From a virus, in IMG/VR virus record IMGVR_UViG_3300006754_000257, positions 1-20,351 of that record: a DNA stretch of 20,351 bases, one strand, 5' to 3'. The position numbers and the translations under genes were made by a program. The notes under the pieces were generated by a model. The model was not told the origin of the DNA. It saw only the letters and a list, made by a program, of their open reading frames with translations, and searched no databases. Positions 6,651 to 14,296 of this stretch are shown one piece after another. Position 1 is the first letter of the stretch. Each line of letters starts with the position of its first letter.

Positions 6651-7007
6651 CTAATGAATTGTCAAGGAAATATTGTGCTTTTCGTATAGTTGTGTGTCAA
6701 GAGCTTTCATCAAAACAACTATACTTCGAAGGAATTCTACTTGCTTTTTTGAAACACAAAAGTCTTCAGAATTAGTTTTTGGATTTTTTACTATGGGCGC
6801 CATTACAACATCGACTAAAACATCTAGATAGTTACTTAACTGTGCATAATAATCAAATAATAACCTGTTTAGATCTAGGGACCATGACCGGTCATTATCA
6901 ACATGTTCACAGATAAGACTTTGAATACAATCTTTCAAAATACCTGTTCTCTCAACCTGTGTCATAACGAATTCCATAGACAGGTATTTTGAAGATTTTT
7001 TTATCAT
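6651..7007 (-). CDS. Hypothetical protein
   Basis: About 118 residues, largely alpha-helical, with an aromatic and aspartate-rich centre (LDLNRLLFDYYAQLSNYLDVLVDVV) and three cysteines that form no metal-site pattern. No family recognised. The first possible codon is GTG at 7010. I prefer the ATG at 7007, which overlaps the preceding stop as TGATG and has GAGAGG just upstream. It is the last gene of the 7864-6651 cluster. Confidence 0.72.
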   Translation of the reverse strand: MIKKSSKYLSMEFVMTQVERTGILKDCIQSLICEHVDNDRSWSLDLNRLLFDYYAQLSNYLDVLVDVVMAPIVKNPKTNSEDFCVSKKQVEFLRSIVVLMKALDTQLYEKHNISLTIH

Positions 7008-7300
7008 CACCCTCTCAATACTCTTTTAGTATTAATAGTCTCATAAATTTGATCCGGGGAGCCGACAACTGTCATATCAATTCCAGTGTGGCCGCGATCC
7101 ATATAGATTTTAGAAAACCTTTGTCTCTTATCTAAATCCTGAAGCGCTTCTTCATTCTCTACTTTTTTTCTAAAAGCAAAGTCTTCTCTCACACACACGA
7201 CGTGATTCGGGTTAATGAAAGTCTCTCTCAAGGAAAAACCCTTTTTTGCGTCACTGGAATGAGGATTTGCTGTCTCGTAAACTTCAACTAATTTTATCAT
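7007..7300 (-). CDS. Conserved small phage protein, FlbD-like fold possible
   Basis: With the ATG at 7300 the protein has 97 residues and starts MIKLVEVYE; AGGAG lies 8 bases upstream in the gap after the previous gene. The open frame reaches 7360, but the extra 20 residues would overlap that gene. The pattern FINPNHVVCVRED, then a strand IYMDRG, then MTVVGSPDQIYETI resembles the small FlbD-type proteins (Asn-Pro followed by Ile/Val-rich strands and a terminal helix). The match is loose and from memory. It was also considered as a GroES-like partner for the phage GroEL, but it lacks the mobile-loop and strand pattern. Function unknown. Confidence 0.75.
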   Translation of the reverse strand: MIKLVEVYETANPHSSDAKKGFSLRETFINPNHVVCVREDFAFRKKVENEEALQDLDKRQRFSKIYMDRGHTGIDMTVVGSPDQIYETINTKRVLRG

Positions 7301-7310
7301 ATATAAACTC

Positions 7311-7529
7311 CTAAACCGGATAGAGATCTTGGCTTCTCGCAAGCCAGGATTCCCCATCATATAAAATTTTAAAATAAGGAGAATCTTCCTCCTTGTTCAG
7401 GACCAGGAGTGTGCGAGGCTCTTTTAACTTTCGCCATGTAGAGACCGCTCCGTTGGCCGAACACTGTATAAGCAATACATCGGACGGGAGAAAAGCTAAC
7501 TGACCTTGATCGATTCTCTCTCTTATCAT
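7311..7529 (-). CDS. Small hypothetical protein, SH3-like
   Basis: A 72-residue, mostly beta protein (short strands VLLIQCS, RTLLVLN, YFKILYDGESWLA) ending in SQDLYPV, a layout typical of small SH3-like barrels found in many phages. The ATG overlaps the previous stop as ATGA with GAGGAAG upstream. No catalytic residues are apparent. The role cannot be given. Confidence 0.7.
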   Translation of the reverse strand: MIRERIDQGQLAFLPSDVLLIQCSANGAVSTWRKLKEPRTLLVLNKEEDSPYFKILYDGESWLARSQDLYPV

Positions 7530-7864
7530 TCGGCTTCCTCTTCCTCTGTGGCCGGCACTGGAGGGGCTGGTGGTCTTTCTGGGCGCTTGCTGTCTTCTTC
7601 GAGACTTCTCTTGGCGGATTCATAACCGCTTAAAAGATCTGTCGCATCCTGAATTGATTGGTCGGCTTTAATTAGATTCTGGCGAGCCTCCTCTACTGCT
7701 AGCATAACTTGTTCTGTTCTAGTTTTGTTTTCTGCATCGCGTGCGCATTTTTCTAACAACTCAGCAGCTAATTTAACAGCTTCTATGGAATCTTCGAATA
7801 ATCCAGAAGTGATTGATGGAACCTCTTCTAGGTCTGCAGTATATCTTATTGTAACTCTTGGCAT
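7526..7864 (-). CDS. Hypothetical helical protein
   Basis: With the ATG at 7864 (Met-Pro-Arg-Val-Thr) the protein has 112 residues. A short beta N-terminus (VTIRYTADLEEVP) is followed by long Ala/Glu-rich helices with coiled-coil character (about 20-90) and a Pro- and Glu-rich tail. The frame also has an ATG at 7879, but the GGAG 9 bases before 7864 lies in that codon region and serves the downstream start better. It is first behind the promoter at 7884-7912 and overlaps the next gene as ATGA. No family recognised. Confidence 0.72.
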   Translation of the reverse strand: MPRVTIRYTADLEEVPSITSGLFEDSIEAVKLAAELLEKCARDAENKTRTEQVMLAVEEARQNLIKADQSIQDATDLLSGYESAKRSLEEDSKRPERPPAPPVPATEEEEAE

Positions 7865-7883
7865 GTTTTTTTTCTCCATTAAT

Positions 7884-7912
7884 ATAGTATCAAATATTTC
7901 CCAATTTGTAAA
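7884..7912 (-). promoter_or_regulatory. Sigma-70-type promoter for the 7864-6651 cluster
   Basis: Reading the minus strand, TTTACA (7907-7912) is followed after exactly 17 bases by TACTAT (7884-7889). It falls in the only gap in this region and the start codon lies about 20 bases downstream, giving a very short leader. This is a pattern match only. Confidence 0.4.
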
Positions 7913-7917
7913 GTAAA

Positions 7918-8568
7918 TTATTTCTTTTGTTTGGCCTTCTTAATATATCTTTCTTCACATTCTATAACTGAGCCTCCTTTGAATGGAAGTAGCAAATAAA
8001 TCTTTGCGCCTTTCGCTGCGCTCACAACTGCCCGGGCATCTGTGGCCATAACTGAAAACAATTTTTCTTTATATTCTATTGGGGCGTTTTTTCTTCCCTC
8101 AACCATCGACCCTATCTCATACAATGGTTCCGAAAACGTAGATGCCAAAACTTTTACAGCAAATTTATTCTCGCAAAGAGATTTCCAATGAGCCTCTGTG
8201 GGGACATATTCTTCTTCATGTAATATCTTGTCAACGATAGAAGAAAAATATGGAGGATTGGCTCTGTAATATTTAGCACATACTATTGCTTTGATTTTCT
8301 TTTCTTCTGTGTATTCCGCTCGCCACTTATCATATTTTTCTTGGGCTTCGTGAGATATCTTATTTTCTAATTGAGAGAGTGTACTAAACTGTCTTAAAGT
8401 TAGGCTATTGTTTAATTTATAAAATTCCCTCAATGATTCAAGGGAAGATTCATCGTGGGAATTTAAACCCTTAAACTTTAAAAGAGAATTTATTCTTCTT
8501 AAAACATCAGAATCTAAGATCTCTTCCTGCTCTAGCTCCTCGAATCCTTTAAAAAAATCATCACTCAT
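7918..8568 (-). CDS. Hypothetical protein
   Basis: A 216-residue, mostly helical protein with no recognisable family. The N-terminal part is acidic (FEELEQEEILDSDVL), the centre has a conserved-looking stretch AKYYRANPPYFSSIVDKIL, and the C-terminus is basic (IKKAKQKK). No membrane segment, cysteine pairs or nucleotide-binding loop. AGGA lies a few bases before the ATG, which follows the preceding stop after a single base, so it belongs to the groEL transcription unit. Confidence 0.78.
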   Translation of the reverse strand: MSDDFFKGFEELEQEEILDSDVLRRINSLLKFKGLNSHDESSLESLREFYKLNNSLTLRQFSTLSQLENKISHEAQEKYDKWRAEYTEEKKIKAIVCAKYYRANPPYFSSIVDKILHEEEYVPTEAHWKSLCENKFAVKVLASTFSEPLYEIGSMVEGRKNAPIEYKEKLFSVMATDARAVVSAAKGAKIYLLLPFKGGSVIECEERYIKKAKQKK

Positions 8569-8569
8569 T

Positions 8570-8863
8570 CTATCCTGCCATCATATTAGCGTAGGCAGAG
8601 GCTACTGCCAGGGTAGATAAAGAAGTAACAACGATCCATATAAGACGAGAATGCACGCTCTTCCAGTTCTCAAGTTCTTTTATTTGCGCTTCACATTCTT
8701 TGATTCTAGCGTATACACCTTCGTCCGGATTGTAAACTGCTTCTTTAATTCTAGATATTCCTGTTGCCATTTCTTCTTGTTTATCTTTCATAGCATCAAG
8801 AGAATCCATCATTCTCTCTAATTTTCCGTTAAGTTCGATCAATGCTGTTGGGTCTAGATTCAT
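8570..8863 (-). CDS. Coiled-coil protein with C-terminal membrane helix (XhlA-like)
   Basis: A 97-residue protein. A long N-terminal coiled coil (about 5-72) contains the pattern VYARIKECEAQIKELENWK and is followed by a single transmembrane helix near the C-terminus (about 74-92). This order resembles the XhlA/haemolysin-type phage accessory proteins that work with holins, so a role at the inner membrane during lysis is possible; this is inference. I chose the ATG at 8863, which has GGAGAG about 10 bases upstream. The frame also opens with GTG at 8899, overlapping the groEL stop, which would add 12 residues. Confidence 0.72.
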   Translation of the reverse strand: MNLDPTALIELNGKLERMMDSLDAMKDKQEEMATGISRIKEAVYNPDEGVYARIKECEAQIKELENWKSVHSRLIWIVVTSLSTLAVASAYANMMAG

Positions 8864-8895
8864 TGTACTTTGCTCTCCAATAGTAAATAGTTGTA

Positions 8896-10467
8896 TCACC
8901 CATTATCGATGATAGCATAATTAGTATTAATAAGAGTAGAAGATACAGATACTGCATTTTTTAATGCTGTTTTTGTAACCTTTGTTGGGTCGATGATACC
9001 GCTATTTGTCATATTAACTACAGTCGATGTTGAAAAATCCCATCCAAAACCATCAGCAGCAGCCAGTACTTCCGCGATGACCAAATCAGGAGATTCTCCA
9101 GCATTTAAGGACATTTGCCTGATAGGCTCTTTAACAGACTCCGCGACGATCCTGACTCCAAGAGACTGATCGTCATTCTCTGTGGCGACGTCTAAAGACT
9201 TTGCCGCAGTAACCAGAGCTACTCCGCCACCGGGGACAACGCCGTCTAATTGCGCCGATCTCACGGCCTCTAGGGCGTCTTCTATTCGATGTTTCTTTTC
9301 AATCATCTCAATCTCTGTTGAACCACCGACATGAATAATAGCAACTCCGCTGGCTAGCCTTGTTATTCTTTCTTGGGTTCTTTCGCACTCGTATAAATCG
9401 TCCATCGCTGTTACTTCGGCCTTCAAGGTAGAAATTCTTTTTTCAATCTGCTCAAGATTGCCATTACCTCCAACAATTGTAGTATTGAATTTTGTTATCT
9501 CGATTGTCTTTGCCGTCCCTAAGTCTTCCAAAGTTGCCTGATGGAGAGTTTTTCCGGATTCCCTGGTTATGTATTTTGCTCCAACAGAAATTGCCAGATC
9601 TCTCATGATTCCCTTTCGTTCTTCACCATAACGAGGAGCTTTTATTGCAACAATCTTCATTGTTCCCCTTACCGCATTCATAATTAATGCTGCAAGAGCT
9701 TGGCCCTCAACATCATCAGCTACGATTACCAGAGGCTTTCCTGCGCGGGCCACTACTTCAAGAATCGGAAGGATTTCATCCACAGTCTCTATCTGGGAGT
9801 CACATATTAAAATATATGGATCGTCGTATCTCGCTGTTCCCCTGCGATCATCGGTTACAAACTGGGGAGAGACATACCCTGAATCAAATCTAAACCCTTC
9901 GACTAGATCTAAGCTAGTCTCTAATGACCTCGCCTCTTCGACAGTTATCGCACCGTCTTTTCCAACAGAATCGACAGCAGTAGCTACAATTCTCCCTATT
10001 ACCTTATCTCCGTTCGCTGAAATAGTTGCGATGTGTTCAATATCATCTTGGCTAGATATTGGGCTTGATAGGTTGTCTAGGTTTTCAAGCATACATATTA
10101 AGGCTTTGTCCATTCCCCTCTTCATTTCGACCGGCGAGGCGCCTGTTGCAAGATATTTTTGTGCTTCTCTGAAGAGCGCCCGGGCAAGAACTGTCGATGT
10201 TGTGGTCCCGTCGCCGGCTGTAGAGTTTGTCTCTGATGCAGCTTGTTTCATGATCTGGGCGCCAACATTCTCTATTGGATCTTCCAATTCAACGAAATTG
10301 GCAACGGTTACGCCATCCTTTGTAATAACCGGGGATCCTGTTTCCCCGGCCAGAATAACATTTCGGCCTCGGGGACCAAGAGTGCTAGCTACGTTGTCTG
10401 CTAATTTATTTACGCCGGCTAGGATTTTTTCCTGAAGCTCGACTTTCGAACAGTAATGTTTTGTCAT
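8896..10467 (-). CDS. groEL: Chaperonin GroEL (Hsp60), phage-encoded
   Basis: A 523-residue group I chaperonin, which folds proteins in an ATP-driven double ring in the cytoplasm. Signatures run in order: TLGPRGRNV and DGVTVA near the start, GDGTTTSTVLA at 85-95 with the catalytic Asp86, an apical domain with KPLVIVADDVEGQALAALI whose GroES/substrate-binding helices look intact, RIEDALEA with the second catalytic Asp397, and GVVPGGGVAL at 409-418. The protein ends after the equatorial domain without the Gly-Gly-Met tail of bacterial GroEL. No GroES gene is in the window, so it may use host GroES or a phage cochaperonin elsewhere. It is probably needed for capsid or other virion protein folding. 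It has GAGG 5 bases before the ATG and its own promoter with a palindrome over the -10 box. Confidence 0.98.
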   Translation of the reverse strand: MTKHYCSKVELQEKILAGVNKLADNVASTLGPRGRNVILAGETGSPVITKDGVTVANFVELEDPIENVGAQIMKQAASETNSTAGDGTTTSTVLARALFREAQKYLATGASPVEMKRGMDKALICMLENLDNLSSPISSQDDIEHIATISANGDKVIGRIVATAVDSVGKDGAITVEEARSLETSLDLVEGFRFDSGYVSPQFVTDDRRGTARYDDPYILICDSQIETVDEILPILEVVARAGKPLVIVADDVEGQALAALIMNAVRGTMKIVAIKAPRYGEERKGIMRDLAISVGAKYITRESGKTLHQATLEDLGTAKTIEITKFNTTIVGGNGNLEQIEKRISTLKAEVTAMDDLYECERTQERITRLASGVAIIHVGGSTEIEMIEKKHRIEDALEAVRSAQLDGVVPGGGVALVTAAKSLDVATENDDQSLGVRIVAESVKEPIRQMSLNAGESPDLVIAEVLAAADGFGWDFSTSTVVNMTNSGIIDPTKVTKTALKNAVSVSSTLINTNYAIIDNG

Positions 10468-10482
10468 TTAAACCTCGATTGT

Positions 10483-10500
10483 GTGTTACCATTATAACAC
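10483..10500. promoter_or_regulatory. Palindrome over the groEL -10 box (candidate operator)
   Basis: A perfect inverted repeat GTGTTA-N6-TAACAC overlaps the -10 element and the likely transcription start of the groEL promoter. Two-fold symmetry with one helical turn between half-site centres suits a small dimeric repressor or activator. It may also form a weak hairpin in the RNA leader. Inference from symmetry and position. Confidence 0.4.
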
Positions 10501-10518
10501 TTTTTTCAGAAAAGTAAA
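10491..10518 (-). promoter_or_regulatory. Promoter for groEL
   Basis: On the minus strand there is a perfect TATAAT at 10491-10496 and a TTTACT at 10513-10518 with 16 bases between them. It lies just after the stop of the upstream 562-residue gene. The predicted start site is about 18 bases before the groEL ATG. The ten bases GTGTTATAAT also occur at the promoter at 14297-14306. Confidence 0.55.
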
Positions 10519-10521
10519 GGA

Positions 10522-12210
10522 TTATTTTTCAGCAGGACGAAGTTCTTCTGTTTTGCCCTCAATTGTGTTTGAGGCTTTAATGGCAGTTGCAGCGTCCCTA
10601 TCTTTTTTTAACCCTCCAGCAAAATAAGAATTTAAGCTGGAAGTCAGTACCTTGAGGTTCTCAACGATTACGAATACAGAATCATTAATTTCTGAAACAA
10701 CTCTATCAAGCATTTCCTGAATATATTTTTGACCAACGTTCGTCACTCCAATTTTTACGTCTGACTGACCTTCATCGAATAAATTTGAAGTTTGATCTCC
10801 TGCAAATTTCTGGATGTTATATACATGACCACGATTCAAAGAGAATTGATATGTCTTTAAAAATCCTTGAGAATTCCTTAGTGCGGCCATTTTTTGTTCT
10901 GGCGAGAGATTGTTATAAAAACTGACAGAATCCTCGATGGAAGCCCACTTCATTTCTTTCAAGGCCGATGTTCTTTTGGACTTAATTTTCTTGGCAGTAA
11001 ATTCTTTTCTAATTACCTCGTTGGCCGCATGGACTATGTTGACTAGAGCGATTAAAAATGGATCTTTTGTGTTTTTGGCATCTGGTACCAGGCCAGCACC
11101 AAAAACTGCTCTAGTAATAGAACTCTTTGCCATGGCGGATAAACCCCTGACCACACCCAAGTTTCGATCTCCACGCTTGACAGTAAGAAACATTTCGTCC
11201 TTGTTTGCAAAATCTATTACACTCACCAGATTCTCTATTTCTTGAGCATTTAAATCAATACCTTTAGTTTTACTAATCAAAGTATTAACATTGTCGACAA
11301 ACATAGTCTCTACCTCTTCAGGAGAAGGTGCTTTGTCGCCGGATGGTAAAACCGATTCCACATCATAATCAGAATTTCCGGCTTGGATAGCCTCCATCCA
11401 AGAAACTGGTAACTGTATACATCTGGATGATTCGTCTTTCGATTGTGATATTATGTTTGTCACATTGTCAAGGGTAAAGTTAAATCTATACCAAGAGATC
11501 GCCCCTTGTTGGTCCATACCCCTTCCTTCCAAATCTTTCATACAAACAATATACTGCATATACCTTGGGTCTCTTGTCAGGTCGCCAACTAGATCTGTGA
11601 AACTTCCACCGACTTCGACAGAAGCCTCAGAATATAATTTTAGACTAATTGGAGTTCCATTTCCAGAAATAAGATCAGCAATCGTACCTTCGCCCGTTGG
11701 AACCTGCTTACCATTAAGCATCGCGCCAAGGAAAGACTCGAAAGAGAACCCAGCAGAAGAAGCATTAAAGTTCTGAATTATTGATGTAAGTGTTTTATAA
11801 AATACTAAATAAGACAAAATCTTTGACACCTTCGTAGCTGGAGAAGTATTTCCTGGTAATTTTAAACCTTCGGAATAAAATTGATTAAGCGAACTTAATT
11901 TTTCTTGCAGGGTTGAACCTTTGATGTTGTTCAAATAACTAATCAAGGCTTGTCTTTGTGGTCCGTCGACCTGGGCACCCTTGTCTGTTGTTCGAACGTC
12001 AGACCACCCAAGTTCCGATACCGGGATTGATGGAATAACATCGACTGTTATCGTCTGTGGGCCGGCCTCTGTCAACATATCTTTTGCGCCAGGGATGACC
12101 GACTCAAGCACTTTAAGTTCAGATTCCACCATTTCAATAAGTTTCGAAAAACTTAGTTTGCTTTTGTTTCTTTCGAAGTGTTCGTTAATTGCTTTTTCAA
12201 ATATATCCAT
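10522..12210 (-). CDS. Tagged protein with a possible PD-(D/E)XK nuclease core
   Basis: A 562-residue protein. The first 48 residues form a helical, partly basic leader ending MLTE|AGP (46-51), an almost ideal T4-type prohead protease site; removal would leave about 514 residues. Residues 154-195 read as a possible nuclease core: GFSFESFLGAML with Glu158, then TIADL with Asp179, then ISLKL with Lys191. An E, D, x-K order on a helix-strand-strand background is typical of the PD-(D/E)XK superfamily, although the residue two before Lys is Ser, not Asp/Glu. The following EVGGSFTDLVGD is also conserved-looking. The C-terminal half is helical with no motif I know. It is the last gene before the groEL promoter. 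The nuclease idea is inference; a purely structural role is possible. Confidence 0.85.
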   Translation of the reverse strand: MDIFEKAINEHFERNKSKLSFSKLIEMVESELKVLESVIPGAKDMLTEAGPQTITVDVIPSIPVSELGWSDVRTTDKGAQVDGPQRQALISYLNNIKGSTLQEKLSSLNQFYSEGLKLPGNTSPATKVSKILSYLVFYKTLTSIIQNFNASSAGFSFESFLGAMLNGKQVPTGEGTIADLISGNGTPISLKLYSEASVEVGGSFTDLVGDLTRDPRYMQYIVCMKDLEGRGMDQQGAISWYRFNFTLDNVTNIISQSKDESSRCIQLPVSWMEAIQAGNSDYDVESVLPSGDKAPSPEEVETMFVDNVNTLISKTKGIDLNAQEIENLVSVIDFANKDEMFLTVKRGDRNLGVVRGLSAMAKSSITRAVFGAGLVPDAKNTKDPFLIALVNIVHAANEVIRKEFTAKKIKSKRTSALKEMKWASIEDSVSFYNNLSPEQKMAALRNSQGFLKTYQFSLNRGHVYNIQKFAGDQTSNLFDEGQSDVKIGVTNVGQKYIQEMLDRVVSEINDSVFVIVENLKVLTSSLNSYFAGGLKKDRDAATAIKASNTIEGKTEELRPAEK

Positions 12211-12218
12211 GCCTCTAA

Positions 12219-13130
12219 TTAGTCCCCAGAATCCTTAATTTCCTCAAGAATCTTCATAAGATCCAGGCCCGCGCAGTCAATCTTTTTTCTTGATACATGA
12301 TAGTGACAAACGGTACCGGTAAAATTCTTAATAGAACTTTTTACTTTCGTCAACAAAGTCCCATCACCATTGGTTGGGCACTCAAGAGGAATGTCATAAT
12401 GCTTGCTAAGTGCCGATACCAAAGCTTTATAAGCTTCGATCTGAACAGGGTAATATCCTAGATGTGGGCCAAGATCTACTCCGTGCACAGTTGAGTCCTC
12501 AAGAACAGGCCTGTTGCCAAACTTCTTTCTATACCACCTCTGGTATTTCATATAATAAGCGTTACTAATATCAATGCCAATTGATAAGTCGTTTACAGGT
12601 GGGGCATGCCAAGCAATATCTTGGGTATCAACCATTTGATATATGGTACCGTCATTGTCAATTACAAAATGAGACGAAATTCCTCTTTTCTTCAAAACCC
12701 TGTGACATGATGCTGCTGATAGACAGGCATCCCAGTGAGTTACGATCATCTGTGGATCTCTAACTTTTTTATGATAGTTTTTAAAGTTTGAATGTGGGAG
12801 TTTAAGCGATCCTTTACCATGAAGTCCAACAACCTTGTCCCAGTCTATGGGAATTCTCTCGCTGTTGCAAGAAATATATTTCTGGGCGCCTTCGGATTTC
12901 TCCGCGAGCGCCATCATGGCCAGTTCGAATTTTGCTTCTCTCTCAGTCATCGCTCTGGTAAATGTTGCTGGTCCAACTAGCCCATCTGCATCTAGGCCGT
13001 GGGTACGCTGAAACTCTATAACATTATTAATTAGTATATCATCAAAGGTTTCGCAACAAAACCATGACGGATCCCAACCAAACCTTTCCGCAGAGGACAA
13101 ATTATAGAAATTTTTATCGCTAATGGGCAA
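12219..13130 (-). CDS. Endolysin: peptidoglycan-binding domain plus N-acetylmuramoyl-L-alanine amidase
   Basis: A 303-residue modular lysin that cuts the bond between N-acetylmuramate and L-alanine to release progeny. The N-terminus holds a PG_binding_1 repeat (NVIEFQRTHGLDADGLVGPATF, about 36-57). The Amidase_2 domain covers about 125-290: IVTHWDACLSAASCHRVL with zinc ligand His132, ISSHFVIDNDGTIYQMVDTQDIAWHA, and CHYHVSRKKIDCAG with a second zinc His (276 or 278) and the third ligand Asp285 or Cys286. There is no signal peptide or membrane segment, so it needs a holin for access to the wall. The start is TTG at 13130, directly after the stop of the ClpP-like gene, with GAGG 8 bases upstream. 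The next ATG would delete the binding domain, which supports TTG. Confidence 0.95.
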   Translation of the reverse strand: MPISDKNFYNLSSAERFGWDPSWFCCETFDDILINNVIEFQRTHGLDADGLVGPATFTRAMTEREAKFELAMMALAEKSEGAQKYISCNSERIPIDWDKVVGLHGKGSLKLPHSNFKNYHKKVRDPQMIVTHWDACLSAASCHRVLKKRGISSHFVIDNDGTIYQMVDTQDIAWHAPPVNDLSIGIDISNAYYMKYQRWYRKKFGNRPVLEDSTVHGVDLGPHLGYYPVQIEAYKALVSALSKHYDIPLECPTNGDGTLLTKVKSSIKNFTGTVCHYHVSRKKIDCAGLDLMKILEEIKDSGD

Positions 13131-13868
13131 TTATACAACCTCGTCTGCGATACCTAACTCCACGGCCTCATCTGCAGTGAGATATACATTGACCTTTCTA
13201 TTTAATAACTTCTTGAGATAAGCTTTTGTCATATCTGTCTCTTTCACCAAGCATTCAATGTGTTTTTCTTGAATCCATCGCATTTCTTCCATTTCATTTT
13301 CCAAATCGTGGAGTTGACCTGCAGATCCTCCGACAACGCTGTGTATCATGACACGACAATTCTTTCCGATTCTTCTTTTTCCTTTGGTGCCTGAAGCCAA
13401 CAGCAAGACTCCGGCCGACATTACTTTTCCTAGGCCGAAGGTATGAATATCACAGTCTTTTCTGACCATCCTCATAGTATCGTATATTGCGAACATATCT
13501 GCCGCAGAACCACCGAAAGTAGAAATTGTCAAATCAAAGGGCTCATAAAGAGTTACTATTTGCGCGTTGTCAAGATCATTCGGATCTCCATCTAAATACT
13601 CTCTTTTTCCATACTCTCTTAGAGCCATCATAGAGAAAACAACATCATTTGCTATTTCTTCGTCTATGTTTCCATAGAGACTGATGCTTCTAAATTTGGG
13701 GCCGGCATCTTGTTGTTTGGCAGATGCCATTAGTAATTCCTGGAGAATTTCCTCTTCTGGATTTTGTTCTTCCGGTTGTTCTTCCGGTTCGGGCACTGCC
13801 TTTTTCTTTTTCCCCTTGCCGGAGGCCAGGGGCTTGGCCTTAGTTATTGAGCTTTTAATTGGTGACAT
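13131..13868 (-). CDS. ClpP-like serine protease
   Basis: A 245-residue protein: about 55 residues of charged, low-complexity N-terminal extension (KGKKKKAVPEPEEQPEE) followed by a ClpP/S14 protease domain. The nucleophile is Ser151 in GKVMSAGVLLLASGTKGKR, and His176 lies in RVMIHSVVGG. At the third triad position E. coli Asp171 aligns with Asn228 (KVNVYLTADEAVELGIADEV), which is unusual. ClpP works with ClpA/X-type unfoldases to degrade proteins; phage versions may capture host unfoldases or act in head maturation. No ClpX-type ATPase is in the window. AAGGA lies about 6 bases before the ATG. It sits between a hypothetical gene and the endolysin with gaps of 9 and 0 bases. Confidence 0.93.
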   Translation of the reverse strand: MSPIKSSITKAKPLASGKGKKKKAVPEPEEQPEEQNPEEEILQELLMASAKQQDAGPKFRSISLYGNIDEEIANDVVFSMMALREYGKREYLDGDPNDLDNAQIVTLYEPFDLTISTFGGSAADMFAIYDTMRMVRKDCDIHTFGLGKVMSAGVLLLASGTKGKRRIGKNCRVMIHSVVGGSAGQLHDLENEMEEMRWIQEKHIECLVKETDMTKAYLKKLLNRKVNVYLTADEAVELGIADEVV

Positions 13869-13877
13869 TTTGTTCCT

Positions 13878-14273
13878 TTATCGTTTGCTGTTTTTTTTAT
13901 AAATCTTTGTTAATTCATCCATTGCTTCCGGCCAGTTCTGGAATTTTAACATTTTTCTGTAAGGCCGGGGCCAAGCTGATATCATATGATAAATAGTCGC
14001 GTTCTTCCAAGTTTCAAATGTTTTTTCGTCTATTTCTTTTATTGTTTCTATTTCTTCTTCCGACAGACCAGAGTCTGCAAGGTTCAGATACTTGAGGCTT
14101 CTGGTAAAAGCCACATCTTCAGAAATAACTCCCAGAAGTTTTAAACTCTGCTGGCTTATTTCTTCCAAGAATAGCGCCATGTGTGTATATGCGAAAACCA
14201 TTGCCAGCGTCCTATATGTCATGACTCCGGCAAAAAACCACACAACCTCTGTTAAGCCTTGTTCTTCTAACAA
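13878..14273 (-). CDS. Hypothetical protein
   Basis: A 131-residue protein. Residues about 8-40 are hydrophobic and aromatic (VVWFFAGVMTYRTLAMVFAYTHMALF), perhaps a buried or membrane-proximal helix. The rest is helical with a WPRPYRKMLKFQNW segment and a basic end. I do not recognise a family. The start is TTG at 14273, supported by an extended Shine-Dalgarno AGAGGTGAT just upstream; no ATG lies nearby in frame. It is the first gene after the promoter at 14297-14325. Confidence 0.75.
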   Translation of the reverse strand: MLEEQGLTEVVWFFAGVMTYRTLAMVFAYTHMALFLEEISQQSLKLLGVISEDVAFTRSLKYLNLADSGLSEEEIETIKEIDEKTFETWKNATIYHMISAWPRPYRKMLKFQNWPEAMDELTKIYKKNSKR

Positions 14274-14296
14274 GTATCACCTCTTATATTTAAAGT

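Noticed and set aside
6637-6665. TTGACA followed 17 bases later by TAAGGT, as a promoter for the 6582 gene
   Set aside because: The -35 is perfect but the -10 matches only half of the consensus, and the -35 overlaps the end of a coding region. Kept as a weak possibility, not annotated.
7007-7300. 97-residue protein as a GroES partner of the phage GroEL
   Set aside because: The length fits, but there is no mobile-loop hydrophobic triad and none of the GroES strand motifs.
7369-7623. 84-codon minus-strand frame within the small-gene cluster
   Set aside because: It overlaps two genes (7311-7529 and 7526-7864) that have better Shine-Dalgarno sequences and ATGA coupling, and its composition is arginine/serine-rich, as shadow frames are.
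10502-10518. Hairpin ACTTTT-CTGAA-AAAAGT after the 562-residue gene as a terminator
   Set aside because: The stem is short and almost all A/T, no T run follows on the minus strand, and the sequence is better explained as the spacer and -35 of the groEL promoter.
13131-13868. ClpP-like protein as the prohead protease that would cut the leaders
   Set aside because: The (L/I)-x-E cleavage pattern belongs to gp21-type proteases of a different fold. ClpP-type enzymes do not show this specificity, and the triad Asp appears replaced.
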